A stretch of DNA of 64,000 nucleotides from Fusarium oxysporum f. sp. lycopersici 4287 (Eukaryota > Ascomycota > Sordariomycetes > Hypocreales > Nectriaceae). Under the pieces are notes generated by a model. The model worked only from the letters and a program-made list of their open reading frames with translations. It made no database searches and had not been told where the DNA came from. The position numbers were made by a program, and so were the translations under genes. Position 1 is the first letter of the stretch, and every line of letters begins with the position of its first letter. Shown in pieces: positions 12,369-24,642 of the stretch. The stretch lies in the NCBI RefSeq assembly GCF_000149955.1, contig NC_030994.1, forward strand, positions 62,001 through 126,000. The letters are read 5' to 3'.

Positions 12369-15300
12369 ATGGAACCTATCGGCCTCGCCATTGGAGTCGT
12401 CGGGCTTGTCGGTCTCTTCAGCTCATGCTTAGAAGCCGCAGACAAGGTGCAGGCCTACCTGTCATTCGGGACGGAATCTGGTGTGCTGGACGCTAGATTC
12501 AGGGCTACCAAGGTCCTTCTTGAGAAATGGGGCCGACGTGTGGGACTTGAAAAAACAACTCTGGCAGAAGACCATCATCCCGCTCTCGACGACCGCGATA
12601 TAGCGGCGGCAGTAGAGGATGTTCTCAGGATCATCAATACCATATGCGAGTCGAGCAACCAGTCCATACCGCAGTCAAAGCTGACCCCTTCGCTTGTCGA
12701 CGGGGTTTCCTTAGGATCCATTGGGCCCCCGTCGCTTCATGGTATGAGGAGACGGAAGCTTACTTGGGCCCTCTGGGGCAAGGGAAAGCGGACAGATCAA
12801 GTCGAGCTGCTCGAGACTCTCGTGCAGCAGCTGAATAGCTTAGTGCCTCCCGATGCAACTGACATGCTCTCTTCTGGGACGGCCCCGGGTCATGCTTCAC
12901 TCGCAGAGCTACAGCGAATCTTGGCGCGAATCGAGGAGGTGCATAGAGGCAGGTCGCTAGCTGAGAACTTCTAAGGGATCTGAGACTAACATATCCAAGC
13001 TGAGACGCGACGAGAAGTCTACTCCTGGCTTGATCGCTCAATCCCCAATGAGCACTATGACGACTCCATCCAGAAGAAGCTAGTCGGCACTTGCGATTGG
13101 ATCTTCGAACGGGTCGTGTTCCAGAACTGGCTGAGTTCTGAATTCACAGTTGGCGCAAAGCTGCTGTGGATTAACGGACCAGCAGGATTTGGCAAGACTA
13201 TTCTCTGTGCAAACATCGTGGACCGCCTCGTGCCCACTCTTACGACACCCGTGGCCCATTTCTTCTTCTCATCCGAGCTCGAGAACCGTGAGGATCCTTT
13301 CCTGGCTATACGGTCATGGATTTCCCAGATCGCCTCGCAGCACGAACCCGCATACAAGCACGTCCGTCGGGTTTGGGAGCAGGACTTGGATTTCGTCTCA
13401 ACACGCTTGACTGCCATCTCTCTCCTCGCACAGCTTCTCCACATTGTTCCTAACTGCACACTCATTGCTGATGGTCTGGATGAATGTACCCACTTGGACG
13501 ACAGCAATGCTTCGGTTGCCAAATTCCTTCGTATCGTCGCAGGCGCAGTTGATGGGACTAACACTAGAGTTCTCGTCGTCAGCCGTGATGAGCCCCAGAT
13601 CCGCCACGCTATCACAGATAACGCACTCTGGAGCTTCGACGAATACAAGATATCGCGCCATGATGTTCGATCCGATACGGCCGCCTATTCTAGGCATATC
13701 ATCAACAGGAAGCTCCCAAACAAGAATGACGTTGTCCGGTCGACCCTCTCCGAAGCGATGGCTGATCGATGTGAAGGCCAGTTCCTCTGGTTGAAGATGC
13801 AGGAGGAGTCCCTGAGGAAAGGGTTGAATATGAAGCAACTCCGTCGCGCTATCGAAGAGACCCCGGCTGGGCTTCACGGATTGTACGACCGAAACCGGAG
13901 TAGAATTAAAAACTGCCGAGACCGTGAGAGGATCTTCTCCCTGTTGCGCTGGGCTGCGTTCGCACTACGTCCACTGACAGTCTGCGAAATTACCGAGGCG
14001 GTTCTCATCACTGATTCGGACGACCTTCCGGTAGATGATCTGCCTGACACTGTGGATGGTGACTATGTCGACAGCGAGATAGTTGATCTCTGCGGCCCCC
14101 TCATCCAGGTCAGGCGCCAGAAGTCGGACGGCTCTGCAGGCCAGCAGACGGTGCACCTGGCGCACTTTTCCGTCAGGCAGTTCCTGCTTGTTAACCTCCC
14201 AACACCAGGCTGGATATCAGAGAACGAGCGCTTGCGAGCCAACTACCAAAACACTCTACTCGCCAGAGCCTGCCTTTACTACATCAACTTCGAGCGTGTC
14301 TGGCAGGAAATCACAGATCACGCATCTTCTCTCGGCACGGCGCTCCGCAACTATGCAGCAGGGGCTTGGCATCATCATTTCAAGTCTGGTATATGCAGCG
14401 ACGAGGAAATGTTGACCCTTGCCATCCGATTCTTTGACAGAAGCAGTAAGACCTGGAATGCCTGGAGGGCATGGTCCGATGAACAGGACGCCAAGGCTGA
14501 AGGGCTTTTTGAGAAAGTGGCCACCCCAACAACACAAAAGCATGAGGCTCAGGAAGATGGGATTGAATCCGCCTCGCCGAGCCCGCTCTATTATGCAGCG
14601 AAACTCGAGCTAACCGACGTAGCTAACACCTTGATTAAAGAGCGAGACTATAATGTGAATGAAGGAAGCGGCCTTGGGCTCTCAGCCCTCGACATCGCCT
14701 GCAGAAGGGGGAACGAAGAAGTTGTGAAAGCTCTCCTCGATGCAGGCGCCGACGTATCGGCTGTTGACAATGAGGGTTGGACACCATTGCTCTTCGCAGT
14801 TGTTGAGGGACGTCTCGAGGTGGCTAAGCTTCTTATCGAGAAGGGAGCTAGAGCCATGGATCCACATAGGAAGGGATGGATGCCGTTGCACAGCGCAATC
14901 TGGGCTGGGCACGCCGAGATGGTCAAGCTGCTTATCGAGAACGGAGCTAGCGTTGTGGCTGCAGATAGGGACGGATGGGTGCCGTTGCATTATGCATCCT
15001 GTCGGAGGCATGTCGAAATCGTCAAGCTACTTATTGAGAAAGGAAGCGACATCATGGCCGCTACAAAGGCGGGCGTGACTCCATTGCACTCGGCGTCCGG
15101 TACTGGGCACACCGAGGTGGCCATGTTGCTGGTTGACGAGGGAGCCAGTATTATAGCTGCAACTTGGAGAGGATTTACGCCATTGCACACAGCAGCTCAA
15201 TATGGGCACTGTCAGGTAACTAAGTTGCTTATTGAGAAAGGAGCGACCGTTAGGACTGAGAGAAGAGATGGATGGACCCCATTACACTCGGCATCGGCGA

Positions 15301-15875
15301 ATGGACACACCGAGGTGGTCAAGCTGCTGCTTGCGAATCCGGATATCGAAACTAGCCGGGTAGGAAACTTTGGTCATACGGCGTTGTTCGTCGCTTCCAG
15401 GTACGGGCAAGTCAGCGTGGTTCAAATATTACTTGCCGATGGGCGAATTGACCCGGGCTTCAAGGACTGGTCTGGTTCAATAGCGCTGTTTGCTGCTGTA
15501 AGAAACGGTCACTTCGAAGTGGTAAAACTTTTACTCACGTCCGGGGGTACGAGGACTGAGAGCCTGGACGGGTTTGGCCTCAGCCTCTTCTGGTGGGCGC
15601 GTCGCACTGGCAACTCTCAGATCCTCCAGCTCCTAGAGCAGCATGCCGAAAGGACTGGGAGTCCTATTCCCGACGACCCCTCTCCTGTCGAGCCCATCTC
15701 TGTTCGGTTTGATCCCCAACTTGCTTGGTGCGACGCCTGTACGCTCACCATCCCGGAAGGCGGTGAGAATCTTTGTAAAATGTGCCAAGACAGTGACTTT
15801 CACCTATGCGCCGAGTGCTTTGACAGTGTTCGTGTGCAGTGCCACAATGGCACTCACGTGCCCGCACCACTGTAA
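12369..15875 (+). CDS. NLR-type protein: HeLo - NACHT - 11 ankyrin repeats - ZZ zinc finger
   Basis: Fungal NOD-like receptor, ~1146 residues. Exon 1 is 12369-12938 and exon 2 is 13005-15875, with an inferred intron 12939-13004 (branch ACTAAC; the donor GTGCAT is weak, so boundaries are approximate, but this length keeps frame). Residues 1-~190 match the HeLo cell-death domain (start EPIGLAIGVVGLVGLFSSC, as in HET-S-type proteins), a membrane-permeabilising module in characterised members. The NACHT P-loop is GPAGFGKT (~248-255) and Walker B is LIADGLDE (~344). Residues ~715-1070 hold about 11 ankyrin repeats with TPLHxA signatures. The C-terminal ~50 residues have CxxC pairs (WCDAC, CKMC, CAEC) and a His-containing end typical of ZZ fingers. 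Expected role: sensing of non-self or damage by the ankyrin/ZZ part and induction of cell death by the HeLo domain. The frame is intact. Confidence 0.85.
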
Positions 15876-16594
15876 CACCTCCGTCCCCGTAAGAAGCTGG
15901 TTCATTACTTCGAAAGGCCCTCTTTCAGTGCATTATCTGCTAGAGTTACTTTTCATCTTGTCATCACGGCGAAGTGAACGGCCAAACACTATCCATAGTA
16001 AGTATACTCTTCGTTGCGCCCAGTTTCACACCTCGACCTCTCATCAAGCAGCGGTCCACCCTGTCCCAAGATGTTGCGCGTTGCCCAAACTCGCTGGTCT
16101 TCTACCCAATCTCGGTGTCACGAAAACCAAACAAAGCTTGAAGGCCCTACCCAGTCTCCCTCGCGGAACATGACAGTCTCGTGGTCACTAGCACTGTTAA
16201 AGAATCTTTAACACTTTGCCAGCGCCATTAGCGTTCAGGAAAGGCTACTTGAATAACTGTTGCTGCTCAAGGATACATAGCAGAAACAGGGCATCTGTTG
16301 TTAGAGCATAAGCTCTTATGGCCTCGCTCAATATCCCGGCTGTGGATATTTGTCTCATTGATGTGAGACGGTTGTTGGTTGTTGTGGATCCCCTTTTTTC
16401 CATAGGTGGGCATAGTGAGTTTCTCTCTGGTGCTCATCTTAGGATGCTTGTGTCGATTCAAGCCAGTCAGAGAATAGGAGTAGCATTTCAGTTTTGACTC
16501 CCCACTTCTCTGCAGGGTAGGTCCAAGGTTCGGTTAACACCAGCATGGGCTACTAAAAGATTAAAGATAACAAAGTCTGTAGTAATTACGTTGG

Positions 16595-16630
<36 letters not shown>

Positions 16631-18248
16631 GTCTACTTAAGAAATTTCATAGCCTAAGTCATCACCAAGCTACTCTTGTCCTCGGCGCTGTTATAAAAGA
16701 TGGCGTGCAGATAGGGGTTACTGAAGAAAATTAATTTCTCTATATATAGTGCAGTATGAAATGAGATTCACTATGTTGACCAAGACTTTAACCAAAAGCA
16801 TTACCCATATATAACTTTCCTTAAGAGATACTAATAGTAATAAGAAACTATTACCTATATGGATCTTACTCTATGCAGATCGCGAAGCATGCATATGCTC
16901 ATGCTGTCAGATTTCTAACTATATTTATAGCGTTTTGCAAACTTATTATTCAAAGCTGATAATGCTATTGGAATGTGTTATATCGATGGCGATGTGGGGT
17001 GTTATATACCCCTGTTATAATAAGTATTAATAGCTAGCTGGGATTGAGAATGTGATACTGTGATATGTTTAAAGAGTCTTATGCTATGTCACGATTCGTG
17101 CCCGTAACAGCGCTGTAAGGCTTCTATAAGGCAGCTGTAGCATACCTATAATTGCTTGCATAGCGATTATAGCCCGATCTTTTGACCTGTGGTTTAACGG
17201 CTTATGTAACTGTTATATGCTAAATGCAGGAATAGAAGTAGGAGTATTCTTATTATATTACTTCTTACATCTTTTAGAATTTACTTAATATAAAAACTAA
17301 AAACGCAGTGACTGATTTAAGAAGTTAAGAACCTAATATTAAAATTTATACTAAGAATGGCTAAATAGTTTAAGAAGAGAGTACTTTATATATATTAAAA
17401 AAGGTATATATTTATAATATTATTTAAAGTATATATATATATTAAAGTTATTATAATAATAAATAATAAAATATAAAATTGGGGTATAAATAGAAAGTAG
17501 GTATATAATATTAATTTAATATTATTTTAATAAGCTAGTAAAAAAGGAAATAAGGCTGTAATATAATTATTACTTAAAAATAATAATACTATTAAATTAA
17601 AGAATAGCTATTAATATTAAAATATATTATATATCCTATGCCACTCTCTTAGATAATTTTAAGGTATCTACCTTAAGTATATAATAATATCATAATAAAA
17701 GCATTAGGAGGGGCTTAGTTACCAGTAGCCCTTATCTAAGTTAGACCTTGCTGTGTATTTATCGCCCTTCCATTATATACTAACTTAAACTAAGATTTCG
17801 ACATTACATCAACTTACTGTTGTCCTAGTCATTAACAATGAGATTTTCGCAAAGGCTATATTTATCTAGCTGCCTTCTTAGTAACTAGATTTCGACGATA
17901 ACTAGGATACTAACACAACGGTTATGCTAACTGGTATTATTATCGCCTATCTCGGGCTAAGGACTAACGGATTAGAAGCCGGTTGAGTCAGCAATGCCCC
18001 TGAAATAAGATACAGGGGGTGAAGAGACTATCGACTCTGCTAGCCATATCTGTTTAGTTAGCGCACCCTAGGATCAATAGTTCCAACTCGCCTAGGTATT
18101 CAGCTGTCGACCAAACATGACCTGATAATAAAAGATATTTCGATTTTTTTTTTCCTGTTCTCCTTTGCTTTCTCTTTTTCTTTTCACCGCATTTATATCG
18201 CTCGTTTTTCTTTCAGTCGTTCTTTACAACTATTGTAGACCTGTCGCA
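15876..18248. other. Intergenic region, AT-rich and RIP-like in its second half
   Basis: No coding frame can be supported. An (AT)n tract lies at 16598-16627, and 17220-17700 is extremely AT-rich. Just upstream of the next gene there is a T-run and pyrimidine-rich stretch (about 18144-18180), typical of fungal promoters. Confidence 0.5.
16598..16627. repeat. (AT)15 microsatellite
   Basis: An uninterrupted AT dinucleotide run of about 30 bases. Confidence 0.9.
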
Positions 18249-19365
18249 ATGCGTGTCGTTAGTACCCTTGGCTCTCTAGTCTTAGGCGCGGGCCTTTGCG
18301 CAGCTCGAGTAAGTCTTTTCCAACGCTCGCACGCCACAATTGTTCCAGGGCTCACTAGTTCTAGGCTTGTGCCCCCCATCCTCGGCCGACATCATTCAGC
18401 AGCGAAGTCGGCACTACAACGTCAGAGTCCGCAACGGCTACTTCTAGCTTGACTTCTCATGAGACTCTAAGTGCCACCAAGTCTGAGACAAAAGTTGAAT
18501 CCTCTGTAACCATATCAACTTCTTCAACCGAGGTCTTGTCGTCTGTCGGCTCCGCCACTACCGGACTTGAAGAAACTACTTCTGGCTTGACAGTCACTGA
18601 GACTCAGACCACCGTTGAATCCGCTGCGGCGCTGGAGACTTCTACAACCGAGGCTTCCACGTTGATCAGCTCTTTTACCACCAAACTCGCGACAACGACT
18701 TATGTCACTTCCCAAGAGACTGAGACATCCACAACTGTCGACGAAGCCACAAGCACCACAATCGGAGCAACCACAACGACCGCTGAGCTTCCCGTTCAGA
18801 CTGCCAACCTCGTTCAGAATGGTGGTTTTGAAGATTCTTCCATCGAGCCATGGTGGCCTCAGGAGCCACTCCAACTGTCGAAGCATTATTTTGCCCCGAG
18901 GGGACACATTGTCTGTGCGTATTCTAAAAAAAAAGAAAATCACGGAAAACACTGTCCAGTTGTGTACTAACATACCACAGGAGGTTCACTGGATCCTACG
19001 ATGGCAATACCGCCACAATATGCCAGCGCGTCCAAGTTGAGCAGGGCTTTGAGTACGCTTTCAAATCAAATGTTAATCAGAACTGTATCAAATCCTTTGG
19101 TTCAGCCATACTCTCATGCGACGACAACATCAACACGGTTGAACTACTTATTGATGGGGTATTCGACTCTGGAGATCAAGGAATTATCGGAGATTCTAAT
19201 TATCACGAGTTCTCAAACACTTTCTCATATGTCGGCCCAAGCATTGACTCGACCGATCTTTGCATCATTTTCAAGGTAAACCAGGGCGTTTATTACAGCC
19301 ACTACCTTGATGGCATTTCCTTGACCCGTGGGAAAGCCGTGCCTATCCCTGCTGAAACAGACTAA
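18249..19365 (+). pseudogene. Secreted Thr/Ser-rich protein with C-terminal lectin/CBM-like domain, one frameshift
   Basis: Exon 1 is 18249-18308 and encodes a 20-residue signal peptide ending CAAR. Intron 1 is 18309-18364 (GTAAGT..CTAG). Exon 2 is 18365-18914, a mucin-like Thr/Ser stretch followed by QNGGFEDSS. Intron 2 is 18915-18980 (GTGCGT..ACAG). Exon 3 is 18981-19365, ending VPIPAETD. Exon 3 encodes a beta-rich domain with paired Cys (RFTGSYDGNTATICQRV, then ILSCDD and STDLCIIFK), resembling the C-terminal carbohydrate-binding-like domain of many secreted fungal mucins. The exon sum is one base short of a multiple of three. Near 18848-18852 (CCATGGTGG) the sense frame jumps: after IEPW it continues VASGATPTVEA in another frame. 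A single lost base there restores the frame and also matches the intron 2 phase. This could be a recent pseudogene or an assembly error. Confidence 0.6.
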
Positions 19366-20439
19366 GGTCTTTCATGGAGACACTAAACCTTGGTTGATAT
19401 TTCAAGGATGGATCATATCAAATAGGTGCGATTGGTCCGCTTATTCACTAGTCAGCCAAGCTCCCTTATTATATAAGGCAGCTCGCACCTCCCCTTTTTA
19501 CTACAATTCAAGGCTCTTTTGACCCTCTCTTATGCGCTCCTCTGCTGTGCGTGTCACAGATCAGTACGCATCATGAGAGATTTGAGGTTGGACGGCATCA
19601 CATTATGCTTGATATTAGTAGATTACACTTCTTGTCAGTTCTGCTGGCTCTACTATTTACAGTTACAACAAATAGATTTGATGATAGAAATAAATTTCTT
19701 CAAAAGATGGAAATCAAATCTACTCATACAGCACTATTATTTCCGTCGTCAAAGCCCTAGAGCACAATTGCATCAAACCTAACCTCCCAGAGAAGCAGCT
19801 CGTATGATTCATCAAAGGAGTAACCTCCAAGACCGATGCATTCATGGCAGATGTCGAAGTCGCCACTGTTACATATATCACAATTACTAAAGACCTCTCC
19901 CATAAATATCTATCGCGCATGAATGGCAGCAACCTTCTGTAAGCCTGAATGCACCCTTTCCACCAAGGAAACAGATAACCTTATCGTGACCCTCCTTTCT
20001 CGCCTATTCCATAGCTATTCTTCCCAAATTATCGCTAGACTTGGCATCGACGGCCCCTATATGAAGAAAGGCTCTGAAGACAGAAACTTGACCATGTCTT
20101 GCAGCAATAGATGGAGTAGTTGAGCCCCAACGGTCGGAGTCATCACCAGTTTTGTGATTTGATTGCAACTATGTTGCAATATGGCCTTCGTTGTTCCAGA
20201 TACATTCATTCTTGTTCACTTTGCCAATTCTCATCGGTTTCCTAGTGCATACTCCTCGCGAATATTGTACGTATCTATGTATACAAGCGAAGTATGGGAA
20301 CTACTAACTTTAAGTCATAGCCCATTTGCCTTTTGAACGAACTTTCGGGTTCGAATGCAGCGAATATCTAAGCAAGGATGGGCTGGCTAGAGTATATAAG
20401 CACTGGCCAGAGTTCAAAATAGTGAGTCGTCGATCAGGA
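19366..20439. other. Intergenic region
   Basis: There are a few short frames on both strands (for example 19923-20123) without recognisable motifs. Nothing can be supported as a gene. Confidence 0.4.
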
Positions 20440-20750
20440 TCTTACTGCGCTTCGGTATAGCTAGAGATCAAGAACATCTGGCTTCCAACGACTGTAATGT
20501 CAGGAACTTGGGATGAATCAGTAACAATCTATGCTTTGGATATAATCAAAGACGACCAACCCATGCAGATTACTTGCAGGCATGTTTTGATAGCAACTGG
20601 CACAGGGTGACGAACTCCTGTTATGCCTGACATATCAAACAGAGTGAGCAGTGGCCCTTTTCGGCGCCCGCTAGGCCCCGCATTGGAGTATGGACCCTGG
20701 AGACGAGAAACAACTATCTTCATCTATTCCCTCCCGTCAGGCGGGGCTAC
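20440..20750 (+). pseudogene. Flavin-dependent monooxygenase remnant
   Basis: A frame reads NIWLPTTVMSGTWDESVTIY, then CRHVLIATGTG, a TGA stop, then RTPVMPDISNR. This is the order found in FMO/Baeyer-Villiger-type monooxygenases: the TWDE segment, the ATG motif ahead of the NADPH domain, then PVMPDI. An upstream TAG (…ASV*LEIKN) and the TGA interrupt it. Neither the FAD-binding GxGxxG nor the C-terminal half is present, so this is a short relic. It runs directly into the amidase remnant. Confidence 0.45.
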
Positions 20751-20754
20751 ATAG

Positions 20755-21371
20755 TAGCACAGGAACGGCTGCGCCAAGCGGACTACTAGCTCATCGAGTT
20801 CCAGCCACCAGATATGGCCGAGGTCTGGGACCTTTGTAAAGCCTTTATCCACGTTCAGGGACTCTCCGTTTTGAAGGGGCATATAGAAAAAGAACCCATC
20901 ACCAAGGTTGTGAAAGATACAGGCATCTTGACGTCCGAATGGCCCACAGGACTCAAACTTGATGACGTCCACAGACTCAACCAGAGACTTGCAAGGCTAA
21001 ACGTCCAGATGAAACAGGCTTGGAACGCGACCGGTCATGTTCTTGATGCCCTGCTTTGGGTCACCAGCCCCAACACAGCTCTGCCAGTCGATGAATGGAG
21101 AGATACAACCTTTACGACTATATTCAACGCCGTCGATTGGCCCGCCATCTCTCTGCCTCTGGGCATGAGCTGTGATAAGGATGTTGATGTTCCGTACATA
21201 AACTTCGAACCATTTGGAACTGAAGACAGCCGGCTTAATTCTCTCTATGATCCCGAGCATTTTCATGGGCTTCCATTATCTGTGCAGTTAGCAGGTCAGA
21301 AGTTCGAGGATGAAAAGCTTCTAGCTATTGCAGAACTTATTTATCCGATTATGAGGGGTGATAGTTAATGT
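20755..21371 (+). pseudogene. Amidase-signature enzyme, 3' remnant
   Basis: This is the C-terminal third of an acetamidase/fatty-acid-amide-hydrolase-type amidase. Typical segments are EFQPPDMAEVWDL, ALLWVTSPNTALPVDEW, FNAVDWPAISLPLGM and GLPLSVQLAGQKFEDEKLL. The N-terminal half with the catalytic Lys-Ser-Ser triad is missing. A TAG lies in frame just upstream of LIEFQPPD, so the open part begins only at ATG 20814. The fragment follows a monooxygenase relic with no promoter between them and ends where AT-rich DNA begins. I call it a truncated pseudogene. Confidence 0.6.
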
Positions 21372-21848
21372 TAGTTCGTAGCTTGATCTATTATACTAAG
21401 TATAACTTTTTCTATTTTATGTAATTATAGAGGTTAAACTAGTTTTTACCTTAAATAGTACTTAGAGCAAATATAGTAAATCCTAGAGATTTAATTTCTA
21501 TTATAGTAGATAAATAGTTCTAGCCTAGACTTTAGTTTATAGTTCCCTAAGGCTATATCTAATATAATACTAAACTTTATAATAACTATATAGTTATAAA
21601 GCTTCTTAAATCTTTATCTTTATTAAGAGAATATATTATATTAGGCCCTTATTATAGTAGTAGTAGGCAGGAAAATATATTATTATTAGCTATCCTTATT
21701 TAAAATATTATTACTAAATTATAAAGTAATATAAAAGGAGATTAAAATGTAATAAACTAATTATAACTAGGCGGAAATTATATTATTAAGCTATCTAATT
21801 TATTATAATAAGCGTGTATAATATATATAAGCTACGATTTTATTATTA
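21372..21848. other. AT-rich block left of the transposon
   Basis: The sequence is almost entirely A/T with many TAG/TAA triplets, no coding frame, and a RIP-like composition. The transposon inserted at a TA within it. Confidence 0.5.
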
Positions 21849-21935
21849 CCCGTTGGCTTATGCCGCGAGGCGGGGCGAGCCAACTAAGCAAGCTTAGTTG
21901 GGCCTAAAAGTGTGAGACGGCACAAAAGTGTGAGA
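21849..21935 (+). repeat. Left terminal inverted repeat of the Fot-like element
   Basis: 87 bases mirrored at 24643-24729 with a handful of mismatches. It contains a perfect 10-bp palindrome with a 2-base centre (CCAACTAAGC AA GCTTAGTTGG) and two direct copies of AAAAGTGTGAGA, which could be transposase-binding sites. Confidence 0.85.
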
Positions 21936-22043
21936 TAACCCCTCACCGCCGGCTGTCGTGAATTTCATTGATTTTCTATGTGATTTTCAGGCAAATCTAG
22001 ATGCCAATTAGTGAAAATAGTACCATTTCTGTCCACTTGCATT

Positions 22044-24416
22044 ATGCCGTTAATACCTAACATTAAAGCTGCTTAGGCAGTGGTTATTTCACGCCAACGA
22101 CTCTAAAAGGGCTTATCTCATGATGCTTCTAACGGGCCAAAGAAGGCTCTCTCTCTCTGCGATGCTAAACGATAATATCCCGGCTCTAAGAGGCCGTTTA
22201 TTGCTCGGATTATTAAGCAGCTTAAAGCTGCTAATACCCTTGATTATAAACTAGTTATTTAGCCAAATATGGGCCGGCCGCGACTTCTTTCGGATGATGA
22301 AGATAAGGCTATTGTAAGCTTTGTTATGTAGATGCAGAAGTCCAGTCTTCTAGCTTCTAAAAGCGAGATTGTGGATGCAGTTAACACTATAAGAAGCCGC
22401 CGTGATGCTAATGCCAAGCCGGTTGGGAAGATGTGGTATAGGCGCTTCCGTGATGATTATCCTGAGCTTGATACCTCGATATTAAAGGCGAAGGAAGCGG
22501 CGCGCTATAAGTATAAGGAAGCCGGCATAGAGGAAATAAAGCAGTGGTTTAAGCGGCTCGATGAGGTTATTACGAGATACGGAATCGGCGCCTCGGAAAT
22601 CTGGAATGCTGATTAAGCAGGTATTAGAGTCGGAATACTGCAAGAGCGAGTATAATGCCTCGTTATACGTACTAATAAGAAGGCGGCAACAGAGGTATAT
22701 TCCCCTAATGATCGAGAGACTTGTACCGTGATCGGTACAGGTAACGCCGCCGGAGAGACTACTCCGCCGTGGCTTATCTTCAAAGCCTTTCTAACGCTTA
22801 AGTGGGCGAATATAGAAGGCGATCTCGAGATGCGGTTTGCATAGTCAGATACAGCGTTCTCGAATGGCGATATAACGCTTGAGTAGGCGAGAGACTTTAA
22901 CCGGAAGTCTTAGGATAAGTCTGCAGCAGTTTAACATTGTCAGCTGGATTTTGAAGAGTGGTTTGGGTGTAATGAACACCTAAAAAGCCCTTCTAATGCT
23001 GCTGCTTTATATAATAAGCCTCCGGGCACGGAAGGAAAGGCTAAAGAGGATCTCGTGTGGCGGTTGCTTGTTATCGACGGCTTCTCCGGTTACAGCTCTT
23101 TCGCCTTTCGAGAATACTATATAAAATTTAATATCCTTATTGCCTTCCTTCTTCCTTATTTAACTCACATACTTCAACCAATAGATCTTGGTGTTTTTCA
23201 GTGGTTAAAGAATGTATACTAAAAAAGGCTGCGAGATGCTTTGCGGAAGGGAAATTTGAGCTTTAACCGCCATGACTTTGCCGGCTCCTTTAAGGTATAT
23301 GTAATCAGCTTTAACCTTCTCTTAAATACCCCGCTTTTCACATACTAATCCTCGTTATCTCAGGAGATCTTTGATGAAGGCTTCACGCCGGCCCATATTA
23401 TCACAGGCTTCGAAAAGTCAGGGATCTTCCTGCCTACCGAGGTGCCTGCAGTTAGCTATCTTCTAAAAAAGAAGCTGAAGATGCATAAGGCTATTAACCC
23501 GGCTTTATCTTTGCTTTTACCGGCAGAAAATCGGTTTCCTTTGGCCTCTGATATAGTAAGAGATATCAGTAACCGCTATCACGATATTCTGAGCTCCCTA
23601 ACGCTCAGGGGACTAGAGTCAGTCCGGAAGATCGTCAGTGAAGCTATTATGCTTGAAGATATCGTAAGGAATCACGTTAAAGATCGCCAAGGGCGTATCG
23701 AGAAGAGATATTACCAGAGAAAGCGCAGCAAGCAAGTAAAACCAGTAGGAGAATATATTTACAATGTGAGCTTAGAAGAGCTTCGAGAACAGCATACTGA
23801 GGATGTAAATGCAGGAAATAAGGCATAACAGCGACTTCAGCTTCGGAATCTTCGATCTTTTGCAATCTAGCAGATGAAGGAGATAAGAGATGAGTGGCGG
23901 AAGAAGAAGGAGGTTATCGTTAACGGCGTTAAAAAGAGGTTACAGTTTAAATAGTGGCTCGAATACACCGGAAAGGATGTTAAATATGCCTTATATGACG
24001 CCTTACGAGCTAAGATACGTTCTTAACTAAACAAGAAGGAGGATTTCTTTACGATTAATACCTAGCTTGCCCCGGAAGCCCGTGAGGCTATTTGCAAAGC
24101 ACGCTTTGCAGATAAGCCCCTCTCGTCAGCCGATTTATTACGACTTCTCTGCAGCAATAATACCGTCGATTTCACGCTCACATAAGCGCCGGCCGATCAG
24201 GATGAGGATGAAGATAATGATTTATCTGATGAAGATGATCTCAAGATGCCCTTATCGCCGCCCTGCCTACTAGACCGCGAGTCCTCCCTTCCGATGATAC
24301 CCTTAACACCATGCCCGCCTTAATACCACGCCCGGTATGACGATGCCTTTATCAATCGGATGATAGAGGAAGCCGAAGCCTTAGAGGCCACTCAGGCACT
24401 TTATGATGAATAATAA
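22044..24416 (+). pseudogene. Degraded Fot/pogo transposase
   Basis: From ATG 22044 one frame runs for >95 codons with several TAG/TAA stops. It then stays open for 22332-22616 (HTH/CENP-B-like region: SKSEIVDAVNTIRSRRDANA, VGKMWYRRFRDDYPELD, YGIGASEIWNAD). Further DDE_1 pieces follow: IPLWLIFKAF near 22770, LLVIDGFSGYSSF near 23070-23100, and HILQPIDLGVFQWLKNVY near 23170-23220. An open C-terminal segment is at 23442-23828. Several stops sit where Gln, Trp or Glu is expected, compatible with C-to-T damage. No functional product is expected. Confidence 0.75.
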
Positions 24417-24642
24417 CACCCCCAAATTGCGTGAGAAATGCATAAGAAGTCGTTCTTAATTAGGAAGCTATCTAGGCGCCGCAGCAGTTATTTCGCCTAG
24501 TCACATATAGTCAATAGCAAATATATTATCACAAGAAGCTTTATTTCTATAATTCTAGCAATTTTCATATTTTTTGACCTGATGAGAGTGTTGAAGAACA
24601 GGAAATGCCGCAAACAGCACCAAAAACCGGTCCCTTCGGTTG

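Noticed and set aside
15643..16173. A 176-codon frame overlapping the end of the HeLo-NACHT-ankyrin gene
   Set aside because: It lies mostly in another frame of the intact NLR coding sequence and has no domain; a shadow frame.
19923..20123. A frame ending ARLGIDGPY that recalls ferric-reductase motifs
   Set aside because: Only a few residues match and the surrounding domain is absent; too weak to call a remnant.
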